Positions 52,600 to 61,572 of a stretch of DNA of 64,000 nucleotides are shown here, piece after piece. The notes under the pieces are model-generated. The model had not been told where the DNA came from, did not search any database, and saw only the letters and a program-made list of their open reading frames with translations. How positions within the stretch are numbered: the first letter of the stretch is position 1; each line of letters begins with the position of its first letter. Origin of the DNA: Hoeflea prorocentri (GTDB taxonomy: Bacteria > Pseudomonadota > Alphaproteobacteria > Rhizobiales > Rhizobiaceae); the NCBI RefSeq assembly GCF_027944115.1, contig NZ_JAPJZI010000001.1, positions 3,472,001-3,536,000 of the forward strand, written 5' to 3'. The position numbers and the translations under genes are program-made.

Positions 52600-53039
52600 G
52601 GTGCGATTTCCTTTCTGATATCTTCCAGGGTCTCAACAGGCATCTGGTGATTGTTGAGAATGTCCTCTTCGATCTTGTAGAGCGCGCGTATGGCCTTCAG
52701 GGATTCAAAGACACGCCCCTCCGTCACCATCGCGTCGATATGTTTGAGTTCCGTCAGGATCTGCTCATTGCTGAAACAGCTCAAGAGCATGACAACGGAC
52801 TTCTTGAACATGGCCTGCGATTGTTCCGCGCCTTCCGGATTAATCAGCATCATCTGAACAATAAAGTAGAGCTGGCGCAGGGGCGTTGTGGCATCCTCAG
52901 GCTGAAGAACGTGGTTTTCCAGAAGGAATGTCACGTCGTTGAGAAACTCAAGCCCGACTTTCCTGTCCACCCTCAGAACAGCGCCGTTGATAAATATTTT
53001 CTCGCCTGTTTTCAGCGAAATTCGCAATGAACTCTTCAT
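52590..53039 (-). CDS. flbT: Flagellin translation repressor FlbT
   Basis: In Caulobacter and rhizobia, FlbT acts after transcription to set flagellin mRNA translation, opposing or assisting FlaF. The 149-residue product has the family block [65 protein letters not shown]. Its ATG overlaps the flaF stop by four bases, and its end overlaps flgD, so flaF-flbT-flgD are a coupled unit. Confidence 0.96.
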   Translation of the reverse strand: MKSSLRISLKTGEKIFINGAVLRVDRKVGLEFLNDVTFLLENHVLQPEDATTPLRQLYFIVQMMLINPEGAEQSQAMFKKSVVMLLSCFSNEQILTELKHIDAMVTEGRVFESLKAIRALYKIEEDILNNHQMPVETLEDIRKEIAPWR

Positions 53040-53383
53040 TTCAGGCCGTCCCGGATTATGGATGAAATATCGATGATGCCCTCATAGTTGTCGGACTCTC
53101 CGGCCCGGATCTTCTCCGCCTCGCGAAGGATCCAGATGCCGATCGAGATCAGGTTCGCACGCAATTCCTGATCCAGCTCGTTTTCGGGAGACCCAAGGTC
53201 CTCGATGAACCGCACCCAGACCCGGTTGACGAAAAACAGGGCCTCGATGGACTCACGCGATCCCGCCCCCTTCTCGCTTGCCTGTTCGAGCATCAGGATA
53301 GATTTGTCCAGGACCTGCCGTTCACGGTCCTTGGAGTCAGCAACATCATCTTGCTGCACTTCCGCGTATGAGAACTGATACAT
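53036..53383 (-). CDS. flaF: Flagellar biosynthesis regulator FlaF
   Basis: A 115-residue helical protein needed for flagellin secretion and synthesis in alphaproteobacteria, partner of FlbT. Typical blocks: [10 protein letters not shown] at the start, [40 protein letters not shown] in the middle. It follows flgL by 46 bases and is translationally coupled to flbT. Confidence 0.95.
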   Translation of the reverse strand: MYQFSYAEVQQDDVADSKDRERQVLDKSILMLEQASEKGAGSRESIEALFFVNRVWVRFIEDLGSPENELDQELRANLISIGIWILREAEKIRAGESDNYEGIIDISSIIRDGLK

Positions 53384-53429
53384 TTCAGCTACCTTTTGCC
53401 CTCTTCGTTACTCTTCCTGCACGCACCGA

Positions 53430-54482
53430 CTAGAGATAGTTGGTCAAACTCAACTGCTGGATTCTGGCCGTCAGTTGGTAGGATATTTCCATTTGCGTGA
53501 TTAGTGTTGTCAGCCGTGTCGACGCCTCATAGGGATCGACCGATTCCAGTTCGCCGACATATTTCGACATGACGTTGATCTGGATGTTTAACGCTTCATT
53601 GGCCTTGTCGATGCGCTGCTCCGAAAGCCCAAGCTCCGCCTTTTGATGATTGACGCCCGAAATCGCGTCGCTTGTGTAGCCAATCGCCCGTTCGACCAGC
53701 ACGCCGCGGGTGTCATCGGTCAAGGGCGTCGTCAGCAGCTCGGAAATAATGACCGAAGCCATCGCCATGGCCTTCGGCCCGTCGGCATTGATCGTTGCGG
53801 AACTGTCCACCACCTCATTGGCGCTAATGCGGCTGGTCATGACCGTGCTGTCGGCACTGGACCAGTCCGCATCCCAGCCTGCCCCAAGGATCAGCGGCTC
53901 GACATGATTGGTCAGGAAATCATCCATCTGGGCGGGGGTGATGCTGGATGCCAGCGGGTCGTTCTGGGTGTGACCGAAATAGGAAAGATAGGCCGCGTCG
54001 AACGAGGCCTTGGCAGTCGATCCGGGCTCGAAATAGTCGGCCATCGGCCTGATGTCCGTATTGACGCCGGCGAGCAGATATTCTCCGTTGACGGAGGCGT
54101 TGGCAAAGGCTGTGAAATTTGAGAACGACGTGCTGACCGTATCAGCGATGACGCTCAGACGGCCCTGATCGTTGATATCGACAATGCTCAGGAGTGCGCT
54201 GAGCGACGTCTGGGCGCCTTCCACCATTTGCGTCAGCGCGTTTTGCGAGGCCGAAAGCCGGTTCGTCACAAGGGCGTTGCCTGAGATGATCGTGTTCATA
54301 CGCTCCACATCGCGGGTCAGCGAAATGTGACGGGATGATTGTGCACCAAGTTCCAGCCCGATATCGGCATGACGCTGGGTGACAGCCTCCTTGTGCGCAT
54401 CCATAATTTCAGACTGCGCGCGCTGCATGGTCAGGCGCATGGCGTTCTGGATGGCGAGTGTTGAAACGAAGGTTGTTTTCAT
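53430..54482 (-). CDS. flgL: Flagellar hook-associated protein 3, FlgL
   Basis: Junction protein between hook-associated protein FlgK and the flagellin filament. The 350-residue product has flagellin-like terminal helices: N-terminal AIQNAMRLTMQRAQSEIMDAHKEAVTQRHADIG and C-terminal STRLTTLITQMEISYQLTARIQQLSLTNYL. GAGGTAA precedes ATG 54482, four bases after the flgK stop. Exported by the flagellar system, probably with the FlgN-like chaperone encoded downstream. Confidence 0.95.
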   Translation of the reverse strand: MKTTFVSTLAIQNAMRLTMQRAQSEIMDAHKEAVTQRHADIGLELGAQSSRHISLTRDVERMNTIISGNALVTNRLSASQNALTQMVEGAQTSLSALLSIVDINDQGRLSVIADTVSTSFSNFTAFANASVNGEYLLAGVNTDIRPMADYFEPGSTAKASFDAAYLSYFGHTQNDPLASSITPAQMDDFLTNHVEPLILGAGWDADWSSADSTVMTSRISANEVVDSSATINADGPKAMAMASVIISELLTTPLTDDTRGVLVERAIGYTSDAISGVNHQKAELGLSEQRIDKANEALNIQINVMSKYVGELESVDPYEASTRLTTLITQMEISYQLTARIQQLSLTNYL

Positions 54483-54486
54483 GGCG

Positions 54487-55944
54487 TTACCTCACAACCG
54501 CCATAAGTGCATTCATCATTTCATCGATTGTGGCCAGTAGTTTTGTCGACGCCTTGTAGGACTGCTCGAGCTTCAGCATAAGCGTCATCTCTTCGTCGAC
54601 ATTGACACCGGTCTCCTTGGAATAGGTCTCAAGGATACGCGTACTCTCGGCATGCCGTGTCTCGGACGCATTCGATGCCTCGGAGCGCCCGGCCTCCAGC
54701 CAGCCAATCGATCCGGATGTATATTCGATCAGGCCCGTCCGGCTTCCAGCGAGTGCCGTCGGGTCAAAATCCATCGGCTCGTTAAGGCCGGTGACATAGC
54801 TGTCGAGGAGGCCACTGAAGCCGGCCGCGCCCGACGGGTTAGACACATAGGCAGCACCGTTGATGCCGCCATCGCGCAGCAGCATGGGGTTTCCGGAGCC
54901 CGGCACCAAAGCCGGGTTGACCATGATCGAGCCGGACATTCCCGGCACAATCGCCGGAGCAGTGGGCACCGTTCCGCCAGCCCAAGTGAAAAGGCCAGGC
55001 ATGTCTGGCAAGGCGCTGGCGGACTGGTCGTGCTCTGCAAAGGCAACAACAAGTCCGCGGGCGATTTCATCGAGCTGGTTCTGGTAGCTGGGCGCAATGG
55101 AATCACGCACCTGCAATTGTGCGGCCAACTCGCCCTTGGCACTGGTCTGCACGCCTTGGCCGACAGCCAGCGGGACACCGTCAATGTAGATGGCGTTGCC
55201 GTTCGTCGTCGGATCAAAGCCGGTGGTGGGAACAAAGCTGACGGATCTCGGGATTTTCTCAAAAAGGGTCTGACCACCGGTGGTATAGATTGCCAGATCG
55301 TTGCCCTGACGCTCGATCGTGCGGATGCCGACGAGTGACGATATCTCCCGGAGAAGGGTGTCGCGCTTGTCCAGGGCCTGCGAGACGTCTTCGCCCGAGA
55401 GTGTGCCGGCAACAACTGTCTGGTTTGTCTGTTCAAAGTCGGCAAGCAGGCTGTTCAGCTTGTCGACTCCCTGCTTGATTGCAAAATCGGCATCGAGGCG
55501 CAGTTGCTGAACCGCAGCCGAGGCATTGTTGAGATTGTCGGCAAGGTCTTTCGCGTCGGACACAACGGTTGCGGCCAGTGTCGTGTTGCCGGGGGTTGCC
55601 GAGAGGGTCTGAAGAGCCGTCTGAAGATTGCCCAGATAACGCGAAGGCGACAGTTCATTGTCGTTGCCGCCCAGCGTCGTCTTGATGCGGCTAAAGCCAT
55701 CGGCGACGATAAACTGCGCATGGCTGGCCGAAATGCTGTCCAGCGACTGCGACAACAGAAGCTTGTTTTCGGTGCGGTGAACGGAAACAGAAAGCGAGCC
55801 CCCAAGGTTCGACTGCAACATGGGAGCGCGCCGCGCATAGTTCGGATTGTTGGCATTGGCGATGTTGTCCGAAACCACAAGTGTCTGTTTCGAAGTGTTC
55901 GATAATATCGACTGAGCTGTTCTAATCGCCGCTGACAGTGACAT
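54487..55944 (-). CDS. flgK: Flagellar hook-associated protein 1, FlgK
   Basis: A 485-residue hook-filament junction protein. N-terminal LSAAIRTAQSILSNTSKQTLVVSDNIANANNPNYARR is the rod/hook family block; the C-terminal part ENVDEEM-like TGVNVDEEMTLMLKLEQSYKASTKLLATIDEMMNALM is characteristic for FlgK. AGGA lies seven bases before ATG 55944. It follows flgE by 26 bases and sits four bases before flgL. Confidence 0.96.
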   Translation of the reverse strand: MSLSAAIRTAQSILSNTSKQTLVVSDNIANANNPNYARRAPMLQSNLGGSLSVSVHRTENKLLLSQSLDSISASHAQFIVADGFSRIKTTLGGNDNELSPSRYLGNLQTALQTLSATPGNTTLAATVVSDAKDLADNLNNASAAVQQLRLDADFAIKQGVDKLNSLLADFEQTNQTVVAGTLSGEDVSQALDKRDTLLREISSLVGIRTIERQGNDLAIYTTGGQTLFEKIPRSVSFVPTTGFDPTTNGNAIYIDGVPLAVGQGVQTSAKGELAAQLQVRDSIAPSYQNQLDEIARGLVVAFAEHDQSASALPDMPGLFTWAGGTVPTAPAIVPGMSGSIMVNPALVPGSGNPMLLRDGGINGAAYVSNPSGAAGFSGLLDSYVTGLNEPMDFDPTALAGSRTGLIEYTSGSIGWLEAGRSEASNASETRHAESTRILETYSKETGVNVDEEMTLMLKLEQSYKASTKLLATIDEMMNALMAVVR

Positions 55945-55970
55945 GGTTGGGTCCTAAACCTGCGAAGCCC

Positions 55971-57227
55971 CTAGCGCTTGAGGTTCACCAGGACGTCCAT
56001 GAGATCCGAACCTGTCTGGAAGACCTTGGAGTTTGCGGTAAAGCTGCGCTGCGATTCAATCATACTGGTCAGCTCTCCGGCGATATCCACATTGGATGCC
56101 TCCAGCGCTCCCGATTTGATAGAGCCGAAACTGCCCGATCCGGCAAAGCCGGTGGTGACCACGCCCGATTCACTGTTTTGGGAGAACACATTTCCGGAAA
56201 TCGGGTCCAGTCTGTCGGGGCTTTGAACATCAGCCATGGCGATGCGGAACCTCGGAGACAGCGTGCCGTTCTCATATTTGGCAAAGACGGTACCGTCTCC
56301 CCTGATCTCGACGCTCGTCACCTTGCTCGGCGCGTTACCGTTTACGGTTGCATCGCCGACGCTGAAGTCCGATGCGAGCTGGGTCATCTTGGCAAAGTCG
56401 ATGGTCAGGCTCTGACCATCGGGCACAGTGAACGTCGCGCCTGTCGGACTGGCGGCCGCAAGCTGGCCATTGGTCGGATCGAAGGTCAGCGTCGTTGTCG
56501 TCAGCGGGCCTGAGGCATAAGGGAACGACGTTCCGGCCGTCGCGCCGGACTGGTCGAACACCGAGACTTCCCAGGTGTTGGCCGCAGTTTTTGTATAGTA
56601 GAAATCAAGCAGGACCTCCTCACCCAGATTGTCATAGACAACCAGCGAACTCTTTGCCGTGTATTCCGAACCGGCGGCATTCGCGGAAGGCAGCGTGCCG
56701 GTCACCACCGGTGCGCCGGACTGAAGGTTTGCCGTAAAGATGCCGTTGGTCGAGGGCACAGCCACCAGTTCGCCCTGCAACACGTTCACGGGCACAAGGC
56801 CGTCAAAACCGTTGACCACCGGCGTCGGGTTGCCGTTAGCGAAGTCATATCCCATCAACTTGTAGCCGGCGGCGTTGACAAGATTGCCCTCGCTGTCAGG
56901 GATGAACGAGCCGGCACGGGTCAGGAAAGCGGTGCCTGCGGTATCCTCGACGACAAAGAAGCCGCCGCCATCGATGGCCAGGTCCGTCGTTGATGTGGTG
57001 AACTGAAGATTGCCCTTTTCGGCAATCGCGTAGCGAACCGATGTGCTGACGCCGCCCGAGTTGTAAGATCCGCCGCCGCTCGGCAAGACCAGGGATGAAA
57101 ACTCGGTTGAGCTGCGTTTGTAGCCCGTCGTGTTGGCGTTGGCTATGTTGTCGGCCACCGTTCCGAGGCGTGCCGCCTGGGCATTCATACCGGAAACTCC
57201 GGTCCGCATCATTCCATAAAGGCTCAT
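55971..57227 (-). CDS. flgE: Flagellar hook protein FlgE
   Basis: Main subunit of the flagellar hook, 418 residues. The N-terminal YGMMRTGVSGMNAQAARLGTVADNIANANTTGYKRS and the C-terminal ELTSMIESQRSFTANSKVFQTGSDLMDVLVNLKR are the rod/hook core; the middle contains the FlgE D2-type region around LVVYDNLGEEVLLDFYYTKT. GAGGAA precedes ATG 57227. Start of the flgE-flgK-flgL-flaF-flbT-flgD-fliQ-flhA-fliR series; a promoter should lie in the 165 bases upstream. Confidence 0.96.
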   Translation of the reverse strand: MSLYGMMRTGVSGMNAQAARLGTVADNIANANTTGYKRSSTEFSSLVLPSGGGSYNSGGVSTSVRYAIAEKGNLQFTTSTTDLAIDGGGFFVVEDTAGTAFLTRAGSFIPDSEGNLVNAAGYKLMGYDFANGNPTPVVNGFDGLVPVNVLQGELVAVPSTNGIFTANLQSGAPVVTGTLPSANAAGSEYTAKSSLVVYDNLGEEVLLDFYYTKTAANTWEVSVFDQSGATAGTSFPYASGPLTTTTLTFDPTNGQLAAASPTGATFTVPDGQSLTIDFAKMTQLASDFSVGDATVNGNAPSKVTSVEIRGDGTVFAKYENGTLSPRFRIAMADVQSPDRLDPISGNVFSQNSESGVVTTGFAGSGSFGSIKSGALEASNVDIAGELTSMIESQRSFTANSKVFQTGSDLMDVLVNLKR

Positions 57228-57357
57228 CGCACAGTTCCTCGTTTGCTGTTGTGACAGGGGTCCTCGTATGCGCTTTTGTCAGGGTAGTTCGGCAGGCTTG
57301 CGCGAAGCTGGCTAAAGGCTGGTGGCGAACGGGAGCCGATGCGGCGTTTCGTTTGAA

Positions 57358-57383
57358 GGCGGACGCATGAAAGGGCCTCCGCC
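57358..57383 (-). terminator. Hairpin between rem and flgE
   Basis: GGCGGA pairs with TCCGCC over a 14-base loop, ten bases after the rem stop. Only two Ts follow, so this is a weak terminator candidate. The remainder of 57228-57357 shows no gene and is the expected flgE promoter region. Confidence 0.4.
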
Positions 57384-57392
57384 ATAATCCGC

Positions 57393-58064
57393 TTACTGCC
57401 AGTCTATGCGGTAACCGAGGAACCGCTTTGAATCGACGGGGTCGAAGCCGAGCCGCATGCGAAGTTTCTTGCGAAGCTTGCTGATATGGCTTTCGACAAC
57501 GTTTTCTTCGACATCATCATCAAAGATGCCGTAGATGGCATTGAATATCTGCGCCTTGGTGACCCGGCGGCCGCGATTGGCGACAAGGTATTCCAGAATG
57601 CGCCTTTCGCGACGCGGCAGTGGAAAAGGCTGACCGTCAATCTCGGGATCGCGCCCGTCGGAATAGACGCGGATCTGGCCGATCTGCGTGTATTCCTGCT
57701 CAGGCTCAAGCCTGCGCCGGATGGCAGCGGCCCTTGCAAGGATCTCACGTGGGTGAATGGGTTTGCGGACAACGTCATCGGCACCACAGTCGAAGAAGGC
57801 CAGCGTGGTGTCGAGCGACGGTTTGTCACTCACAGCAATCACAGGAGCCTTGGACCGATCTCTGATAACCCGTGGCAACACCATATTGTCACTGCCCTGG
57901 CCGATCAGAAAGGCTTCAACCGCATCGATGTCTGAATCCGCCGCCGTGTGGACCCACTCACCGAACTCGTCCGGATCGAACCCGGCGGACGGAACGCCTT
58001 CCCTGCCGAAGAGGGACGTATAGCCCTCTGTCACCAATTCCCTCTCATCAACCACTACGATCAT
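57393..58064 (-). CDS. rem: Flagellar transcriptional regulator Rem/FtcR, OmpR-type
   Basis: A 223-residue OmpR-type regulator that activates class III flagellar genes in rhizobia (Rem in Sinorhizobium, FtcR in Brucella). N-terminal receiver-like domain begins [18 protein letters not shown] and ends [14 protein letters not shown]; the usual phospho-accepting Asp region reads [12 protein letters not shown], with no Asp at the strand end, so phosphorylation seems unlikely. The C-terminal winged helix is [31 protein letters not shown]...[20 protein letters not shown] precedes ATG 58064. It sits between the fliK-transglycosylase and flgE groups, as in Sinorhizobium. Confidence 0.92.
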   Translation of the reverse strand: MIVVVDERELVTEGYTSLFGREGVPSAGFDPDEFGEWVHTAADSDIDAVEAFLIGQGSDNMVLPRVIRDRSKAPVIAVSDKPSLDTTLAFFDCGADDVVRKPIHPREILARAAAIRRRLEPEQEYTQIGQIRVYSDGRDPEIDGQPFPLPRRERRILEYLVANRGRRVTKAQIFNAIYGIFDDDVEENVVESHISKLRKKLRMRLGFDPVDSKRFLGYRIDWQ

Positions 58065-58094
58065 CGTTCCGCCCCGAATCACCTTACATCCCCG

Positions 58095-58110
58095 TTAAAC
58101 AATTGGTAAC
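58095..58110. promoter_or_regulatory. Near-consensus CtrA site upstream of rem
   Basis: TTAA-N7-GTAAC, one mismatch to the CtrA consensus TTAA-N7-TTAAC, 31 bases before the rem start. Close to the expected promoter position, so regulation of rem by CtrA is possible but needs proof. Confidence 0.35.
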
Positions 58111-58235
58111 GAAAGCGCAGAATCTTCGACAATTATAGAAAGTTAATGATGATTTTTTGTAGTTGATCGCGGTGGTGACCCCGATTTGCTACTACATCTT
58201 GTGTTACTCTGTGGATAAGTGCATATTTCCTGTGG

Positions 58236-58270
58236 GAATGTTAATGAATGTTCCAACGAAGTTAACATTC
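58236..58270. promoter_or_regulatory. Inverted repeat in the rem upstream region
   Basis: GAATGTTAA (58236-58244) and TTAACATTC (58262-58270), nine perfect pairs with a 17-base spacer, about 170-205 bases before the rem start in an AT-rich region. A dimeric activator site is possible; in Sinorhizobium rem is controlled by the LuxR-type pair VisN/VisR. Confidence 0.45.
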
Positions 58271-58334
58271 GTGTATTGACAAGCCATTGCGGTGACACAT
58301 TTCGTTCGAGCCTGCCGATTTACGCAAACTGCTA

Positions 58335-58892
58335 TTATAGGTTGTATTTACAGAACGCCTTAGCCTGCGCCGTCCAACGGCCATAACCGGTCGCAACAAG
58401 GTTCTTTATGACACGGCAAACATATTTCCTTTGCGCCGGATCGTTGTCCGGACCGGCATGATATCGGGCAACGGCCATCGTCCAGCTCTCATGGCGCCCG
58501 CGCAACCGGGCCAGAAATTTCGCCGCATAATCGACATTGCGCGCCGGGTCCAGCATGGCTGCGAGATCTGCGAACTGATCGCGGTGATAGTAGTGATTGA
58601 CCTGCATGCAGCCGAGATCAATCAACGTGCGACCATCGCGCCGCGCCGCGTGAAATGCTTTGAGTGCCTCGGACAGGTTGCGGGCAAAAACAGCCTTGCC
58701 CTCGATATTGAGCGCATAGGGGTGGAGCGAACCCTTGCGGCCGGTCTCGGTCAGCCCGACCGAATATAAAATCCCGACCGGAACACCGTGCCTTTTAGCG
58801 GCCGCAGCAATGTGACGCTCGCAAGCGCTTGCGTAAGCAACAGATGCGCTAGAGATAAACAGCGTCAGAAACAACGCGGTGCGGATCGTCAT
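58335..58892 (-). CDS. Lytic transglycosylase, SLT domain, flagellar locus
   Basis: A 185-residue exported enzyme: signal peptide TIRTALFLTLFISSASVAYASA, then the SLT fold with catalytic Glu in ILYSVGLTETG, and DLGCMQVNHYYH and AVARYHAGPDN blocks. It would cleave peptidoglycan glycan strands to let the flagellar rod pass, filling in for the muramidase missing from the FlgJ-type protein. ATG 58892 overlaps the 3' end of fliK by 44 bases in another frame; longer starts run further inside fliK and lose the signal peptide. Last gene before the rem promoter region. Confidence 0.88.
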   Translation of the reverse strand: MTIRTALFLTLFISSASVAYASACERHIAAAAKRHGVPVGILYSVGLTETGRKGSLHPYALNIEGKAVFARNLSEALKAFHAARRDGRTLIDLGCMQVNHYYHRDQFADLAAMLDPARNVDYAAKFLARLRGRHESWTMAVARYHAGPDNDPAQRKYVCRVIKNLVATGYGRWTAQAKAFCKYNL

Positions 58893-60303
58893 CGGCAGCT
58901 TCGTGGCCGGCCGGGCGGTCACCATGAGCGTGTTCTTCCTGACGGCCCGGGCGGCTGCCCCCACCATTGTCGGCTGAGCTGTTTTGACCCGACTGGTTCG
59001 CACTGTCACCGGTGCCAAGGCCCGCTGATTGCGAAGACTGCTGAGTAACGCCCCGATCCTGCACCGTATGCTGGACGGAAATCTGTTCGACCGCATATCC
59101 CTGTCCCTTCAGTGATTTGAGGATATGTTGCTGACTATCCGACAGATGCCGGTAGGCCTCGAGCGTTTGCGCATTGAGCTCAACAACCAGGCGCCCACCG
59201 GACAGTTTCAGTGTTGCGTCGACGGCGCCGAGCTCTGCCGGCTTGAGCTGAATCTTCAGCGTATTCACCGTATTTTGCGTGGCGTTCAAAGTGGTTGCGG
59301 AGACTGATTCAGTACCGCGCAACGCCGATCCCCACTGGCCTTCACTGGCAATCGCGTTGACAACCGAGGCCGCGCTTGACTGGGTCACTGAAAGGCCCAC
59401 GAACTGGCGCGCCTCAACCACTGTGACGGTGCTCGGCGACGGCGTGGGAGATGCGTCAGCCGCCGGCTGCGGCATCGCCGTGCCGCTGAATTTCGATGCC
59501 TGTCGTTCAGCAGCGAAACCGAATATATCAGGTCCGGGTTTTCCATTGCCCGTATGGCCTGCGTTCTGCTCACCGCGGGCACTCGCATCGCGCGGCGCGA
59601 CATGCGGCTGCACATCACGCTCCGGGGTACCGGCATTCGACGCAAGGGCCGTGTTGGTATTCGCCTGATTTGCTGCCTCACCGGAGCGGCCATTGTGCTG
59701 GCGCGCCGGCGAGGCCTGGACAGCCATGGCGCCTGCCGCCTGCTCCGCCGCAGATGGGCGGGTTACGGCAGCTTCGACGGTCAACTTTTCCGCCCTTTGT
59801 GCCGGTGTCGGATTATCAGTCTCGGCTCCCGCTGCTTCTATGGGCCTGGCTTCCTGCAGGACTTGTTCTTTGGTTGCCGGCTGGTTTTCCGGCATGTCGG
59901 CGGTCTTTGCATCAACGGGGAGATCCTCGCCGCCCGCTTGAACAGCCGTGACCTGCGCCGAATTGTCATCGGTTTTCGCAGCAGCTTCGCCCGGCATGGA
60001 TTTGCGAAGGACAGGAAGCTCGATCGGGCGGGAAAGAGAAGGCCGCTCGCCTTTTTGCAATCCCTCCGGCCTGACGGCCGGGCCGCCGGCAGCAATGTTT
60101 TCCGCATCCGCCTTGATGCCGGTGGCAAGACCCTTTGCCTTGCCCGCGCTCTTTTTGCCGGCTTCAACCACGGCGGCACCGAATGTGCGCCCCTGATCAT
60201 CTTCTGCTGGCAAAGCTTTGTGGCCCTTCGGTCTGTCTTTGCCGGCGAATGCCACCGTGTCGGCGGCGCCCTTGGCTGGACCTGACATCGGGTTGCTATT
60301 CAT
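58849..60303 (-). CDS. fliK: Flagellar hook-length control protein FliK (formerly MotD)
   Basis: A 484-residue hook-length ruler. The first 340 residues are disordered and Ala/Pro/Glu/Gly-rich; the C-terminal Flg_hook domain (LKIQLKPAELGAVDATLKLSGGRLVVELNAQTLEAYRHLSDSQQHILKSLKGQGYAVEQISV) is clear. After it comes a Gln/Ser/Gly and His/Asp-rich tail. Rhizobial members were first named MotD. ATG 60303 overlaps the motC stop by eight bases with GAGGAA upstream. The 3' end overlaps the transglycosylase gene. Confidence 0.9.
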   Translation of the reverse strand: MNSNPMSGPAKGAADTVAFAGKDRPKGHKALPAEDDQGRTFGAAVVEAGKKSAGKAKGLATGIKADAENIAAGGPAVRPEGLQKGERPSLSRPIELPVLRKSMPGEAAAKTDDNSAQVTAVQAGGEDLPVDAKTADMPENQPATKEQVLQEARPIEAAGAETDNPTPAQRAEKLTVEAAVTRPSAAEQAAGAMAVQASPARQHNGRSGEAANQANTNTALASNAGTPERDVQPHVAPRDASARGEQNAGHTGNGKPGPDIFGFAAERQASKFSGTAMPQPAADASPTPSPSTVTVVEARQFVGLSVTQSSAASVVNAIASEGQWGSALRGTESVSATTLNATQNTVNTLKIQLKPAELGAVDATLKLSGGRLVVELNAQTLEAYRHLSDSQQHILKSLKGQGYAVEQISVQHTVQDRGVTQQSSQSAGLGTGDSANQSGQNSSADNGGGSRPGRQEEHAHGDRPAGHEAADDDPHRVVSDAVYL

Positions 60304-61567
60304 TGCTTTCCTCGTTCAACAGAGTATCGATATTCATCAATTTTTCGCGCTTGGACGCCATAAAACTACCGTGCATGCTGGCTTCGGGATCTTCTTCGCC
60401 CTGCTCGGTCTCCGCATCCGCACGGACTGCAGGGTCACCGGCCGGCGCAATTGCCGGCACCATCAGCTCCTCCAGCGACGTCAGATCCGGTGGCGCGGTC
60501 ACCTGTTTGGCTATCGTCTTTGCCGCCTCGCGCAAAGCGAGATCGCGCTCCGACAGCTTGTGGTCCGGTATGGATGTCATCGCCTCGATTGCTTCGGTAA
60601 TATTGCTGGTCGGGACTTTGGCTATACCTGCGTAAAACCCGGCAAGGTCGCGGACTACGTCGCGTTTTTCTCCCGAAAGGGCTTCTGCCCGGGACGCGGC
60701 TAGCAGCGCAATCTCCTCCTTGCCTGCGATGGTGCTCATACGGGCCATGCGCAGATAGATCTCCCGCTGGCGCGGCAAGTCCATCAGGGACAAGATGTAA
60801 TCGATACGCTGCCTGTCCGCCGCATCGGAATGCAAGACAATGGCATGGACAAAAATGTCGACAAACTGGCTGGCATAGGGCGAATGAATAAAGCGCCGCA
60901 CATAGCGTTCCGCATTGTCAAGCGAGCGATCAATGTCTCCGACACGCGAGGCAATATGCGTGGCGCGGCGAAGGGAGGATTCCTCGATAATCGTTCCAGG
61001 CGCGACAAGGCGTGCACGATCGAAGAGATTGAGAGCTTCGATTTCATTTCTGGTGGCGGTCACATTGGCGGCGACCAGGATCATATAGGCGCCGATCCGC
61101 GTTTGCGAATATTCCGGGAGCAGCTTCAGCAACATCGGTTGCGCCTTTTCCGGAGCACCGGAGAAATAGATCGTAAGCGCATCGGTCAGGCGACGGTCAA
61201 AATGGCCGTCCTCATCCCTTTCGACCAGATGGGCAAGTGTCTGTGGATTGCCGCCGCTCATGGCATAAATCAGTGCGGCGTCGACATTGCGTTCGTCCTC
61301 GAAAATCTGCTTGTCGGCCTCGCGCAGGCTGCTGTCGACAATCTTGAGAAGATGGCGCTGAACCTCGCCAGCCGAATGATCGCCCAGTACGACGGAGTCC
61401 TGAACATATTGCAGCGACCTTACGAACTTGTAGGGCGGTAGCGGTGCAACATCCTGAAGCGCCTGGCCGTTGGCCGGCGTTCCCATCACGATGCCCATCA
61501 CGACAACCGATAGGCACACAAGGGCCTGAGCGCAGGAGAAACAAGCCTGTCGCAGCTTTGCCTTCAT
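60296..61567 (-). CDS. motC: Periplasmic motor protein MotC
   Basis: MotC is found in rhizobia and helps MotB and the stator, probably by binding MotB in the periplasm. The 423-residue product has a signal peptide (ALVCLSVVVMGIVMGTPANGQA) and a helical, tetratricopeptide-like body: PYKFVRSLQYVQDSVVLGDHSAGEVQRHLLKIVDSSLREAD, LPEYSQTRIGAYMILVAANV. The C-terminal 70 residues are acidic and variable. ATG 61567 is preferred to TTG 61576, five bases after the motB stop. Followed directly by fliK. Confidence 0.93.
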   Translation of the reverse strand: MKAKLRQACFSCAQALVCLSVVVMGIVMGTPANGQALQDVAPLPPYKFVRSLQYVQDSVVLGDHSAGEVQRHLLKIVDSSLREADKQIFEDERNVDAALIYAMSGGNPQTLAHLVERDEDGHFDRRLTDALTIYFSGAPEKAQPMLLKLLPEYSQTRIGAYMILVAANVTATRNEIEALNLFDRARLVAPGTIIEESSLRRATHIASRVGDIDRSLDNAERYVRRFIHSPYASQFVDIFVHAIVLHSDAADRQRIDYILSLMDLPRQREIYLRMARMSTIAGKEEIALLAASRAEALSGEKRDVVRDLAGFYAGIAKVPTSNITEAIEAMTSIPDHKLSERDLALREAAKTIAKQVTAPPDLTSLEELMVPAIAPAGDPAVRADAETEQGEEDPEASMHGSFMASKREKLMNIDTLLNEESNE

Positions 61568-61572
61568 AGCCG

